Positions 62,787 to 64,000 of a DNA stretch of 64,000 nucleotides are shown here, in pieces (position 1 is the stretch's first letter; each line of letters starts with the position of its first letter). Source of the DNA: Hyperoodon ampullatus (Eukaryota > Chordata > Mammalia > Artiodactyla > Ziphiidae); NCBI GenBank assembly GCA_949752795.1, contig OX457057.1, positions 162,541,980 to 162,605,979 of the forward strand, read 5' to 3'. The position numbers and the translations under genes are program-made. A model generated the notes under the pieces. That model made no database searches and was not told where the DNA came from. It was given only the letters and a program-made list of their open reading frames with translations.

Positions 62787-63749
62787 AAGTACTATATTTC
62801 TTAGAGACAGGCATTTGCCTGATCTCCTGTATAATCTTAGCATCATTAGGGAAAGTCACTGTTATCTGTTCTCTAAGGCAAAGGCTTTATTTACTACTTT
62901 CTATGATTCAATCAAGATGAGTCACCACATTTCCTTGTAAATGTAGTCAGCAAACCAGACTTAAATTTATAGAATTCTATTAGGATCATTTATAGTTGGT
63001 TCAAAAACCACTGGCCTAAGTTGCGATTCAGCCCAAGGACCGGACCAAACACCATATATAAATACAGTTCTAACACACTACAGTTAAGCAGTTAATTGAA
63101 AACGTACTAGTAGATGTTCACTCATATAGTACTTTACCTTCCTGTGGCACTTATTGTATAATACTTCATATTTTAATCCATTTATTTATTAAGTATTTTA
63201 TGTGTATATGTTATAAAGCATCGTACTAGGTGTTGTAAGGGAAACAAAGATAAAACAAACACAAACTCTGCCCTCAAAGAGCCTGTAGTTTAATATAAGA
63301 TTAGAAATAAATACAAATATAAATGACACAACATGTATTGGGAAGGTACATGCTCTTAATGCCTGGCATATTTAATCACAAAATAATACTATCATATTTC
63401 TTTGAATCTAGGACACCAGTGATTGTAAGTCACACCATTATTTTATGTATACAAAGAAAAAAGCAGCCAATTAAACTATAACACAATGCCTTACCACTTA
63501 GAATTTTTATTTTGTATTAAAGAAGTTTTTTAAAGACTTACTTTGGCTGGTTTTGTCATATATCACATAGTGTACACACAAAAAGAATATATACAAAATC
63601 AGTTAAGGTATCCCTAATGCATCTTCATTCTTCTGAACTATTTTTTTGACTCAGAGTACCTGTTGTTCATGTTTTTCCACAGAATACCATGATATATTCT
63701 TTCTTTCAAAAACGTTGATGACAAATGGCATATGATAAAAGAGTAATTT

Positions 63750-64000
63750 GAGGGAGACTGGTTCAAGATGGCAGAGTAGAAGGGCATGCTCTCACTCCCT
63801 CTTGCGAAAGCACTGGAACCACAGCTAACTGCTGAACAATCATCGACAGAAAGACACTGTAACTGACCAAAATAGATACCCCACATCCAAAGACAAAGGA
63901 GAAGCCACAATGAGACGGTGGGAGGGGTGCAATCACAATAAAATCAAATCCCATAACTGCTGGGTCAGTGACTCACAAACTAGAGAATACTTATACCAGA
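63750..64000 (+). mobile_element. 5' end of an L1 LINE, cut by the window edge
   Basis: GAGACTGGTTCAAGATGGCA, CTAACTGCTGAACAATCATC, AGACAAAGGAGAAGCCACAA and CATAACTGCTGGGTCAGTGA follow the 5' UTR of cetartiodactyl L1. Most L1 copies are 5'-truncated, so this may be a near full-length element running beyond 64000. Confidence 0.8.

Larger units (their letters stand above)
60578..64000 (-). other. RASAL2: RASAL2 intron upstream of the first exon in the window
   Basis: 3.4 kb of intron up to the right edge. It carries an inverted L1 end, two CHR SINEs and an L1 5' end. The stretches 61670-62550 and 62810-63740 hold no recognised gene. A possible short repeat tail lies near 63190-63350. Confidence 0.8.

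Overview
This window is an ordinary stretch of mammalian nuclear genome holding the 3' two thirds of one protein-coding gene, RASAL2 (a SynGAP-family Ras GTPase-activating protein, also called nGAP), on the minus strand. Fourteen consecutive coding exons can be placed at GT-AG splice sites. Joined in order they give 3,300 nt, one open frame of 1,099 residues plus the stop codon at 6082-6084. The promoter and first exon(s) lie beyond the right edge. No second gene, no RNA gene and no bacterial or phage-type system was found.

The organism is very probably a cetacean. The window carries eight copies of a roughly 205-240 bp tRNA-derived SINE of the CHR family, in the form abundant in toothed and baleen whales, most with target-site duplications and long A tails. 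There are also three older, longer CHR copies, one shorter relative, and L1 ends of the cetartiodactyl type. MIR, L2, old L1, a MaLR-like LTR and hAT DNA transposons make up the ancient mammalian background.

Layout from right to left, following transcription. 60578-64000 is an upstream intron with several repeats and the 5' end of a young-looking L1 at the edge. Exons at 60577-60468, 42110-41957 and 40017-39919 encode the end of the PH region. The exon at 39025-38471 encodes the C2 domain and the start of the GAP region. Exons from 35995 to 26336 encode the RasGAP catalytic domain, with the arginine finger in 35995-35851 and the FLR motif in 28737-28501. Exons 24043-23844 and 23068-22207 encode the serine-rich, largely disordered region. 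Exons 15508-15374, 13064-12862 and 11598-11511 encode a coiled coil. The exon at 6246-6082 ends the protein, and 1-6081 is taken as 3' untranslated and flanking sequence.

The observations most worth a second look are structural: two abutting perfect inverted repeats (44983-45069), a perfect 27-bp inverted repeat (20796-20890), a 26-bp perfect palindrome (33085-33110), a 49-bp tandem duplication (47072-47169), a 62-bp uninterrupted purine-pyrimidine alternation (17516-17577), a SINE inserted 77 nt upstream of an exon, a possible in-frame tandem splice acceptor at 24043/24022, and a hAT element inside a MIR with its 8-bp duplication still readable. I found no previously undescribed biological system.
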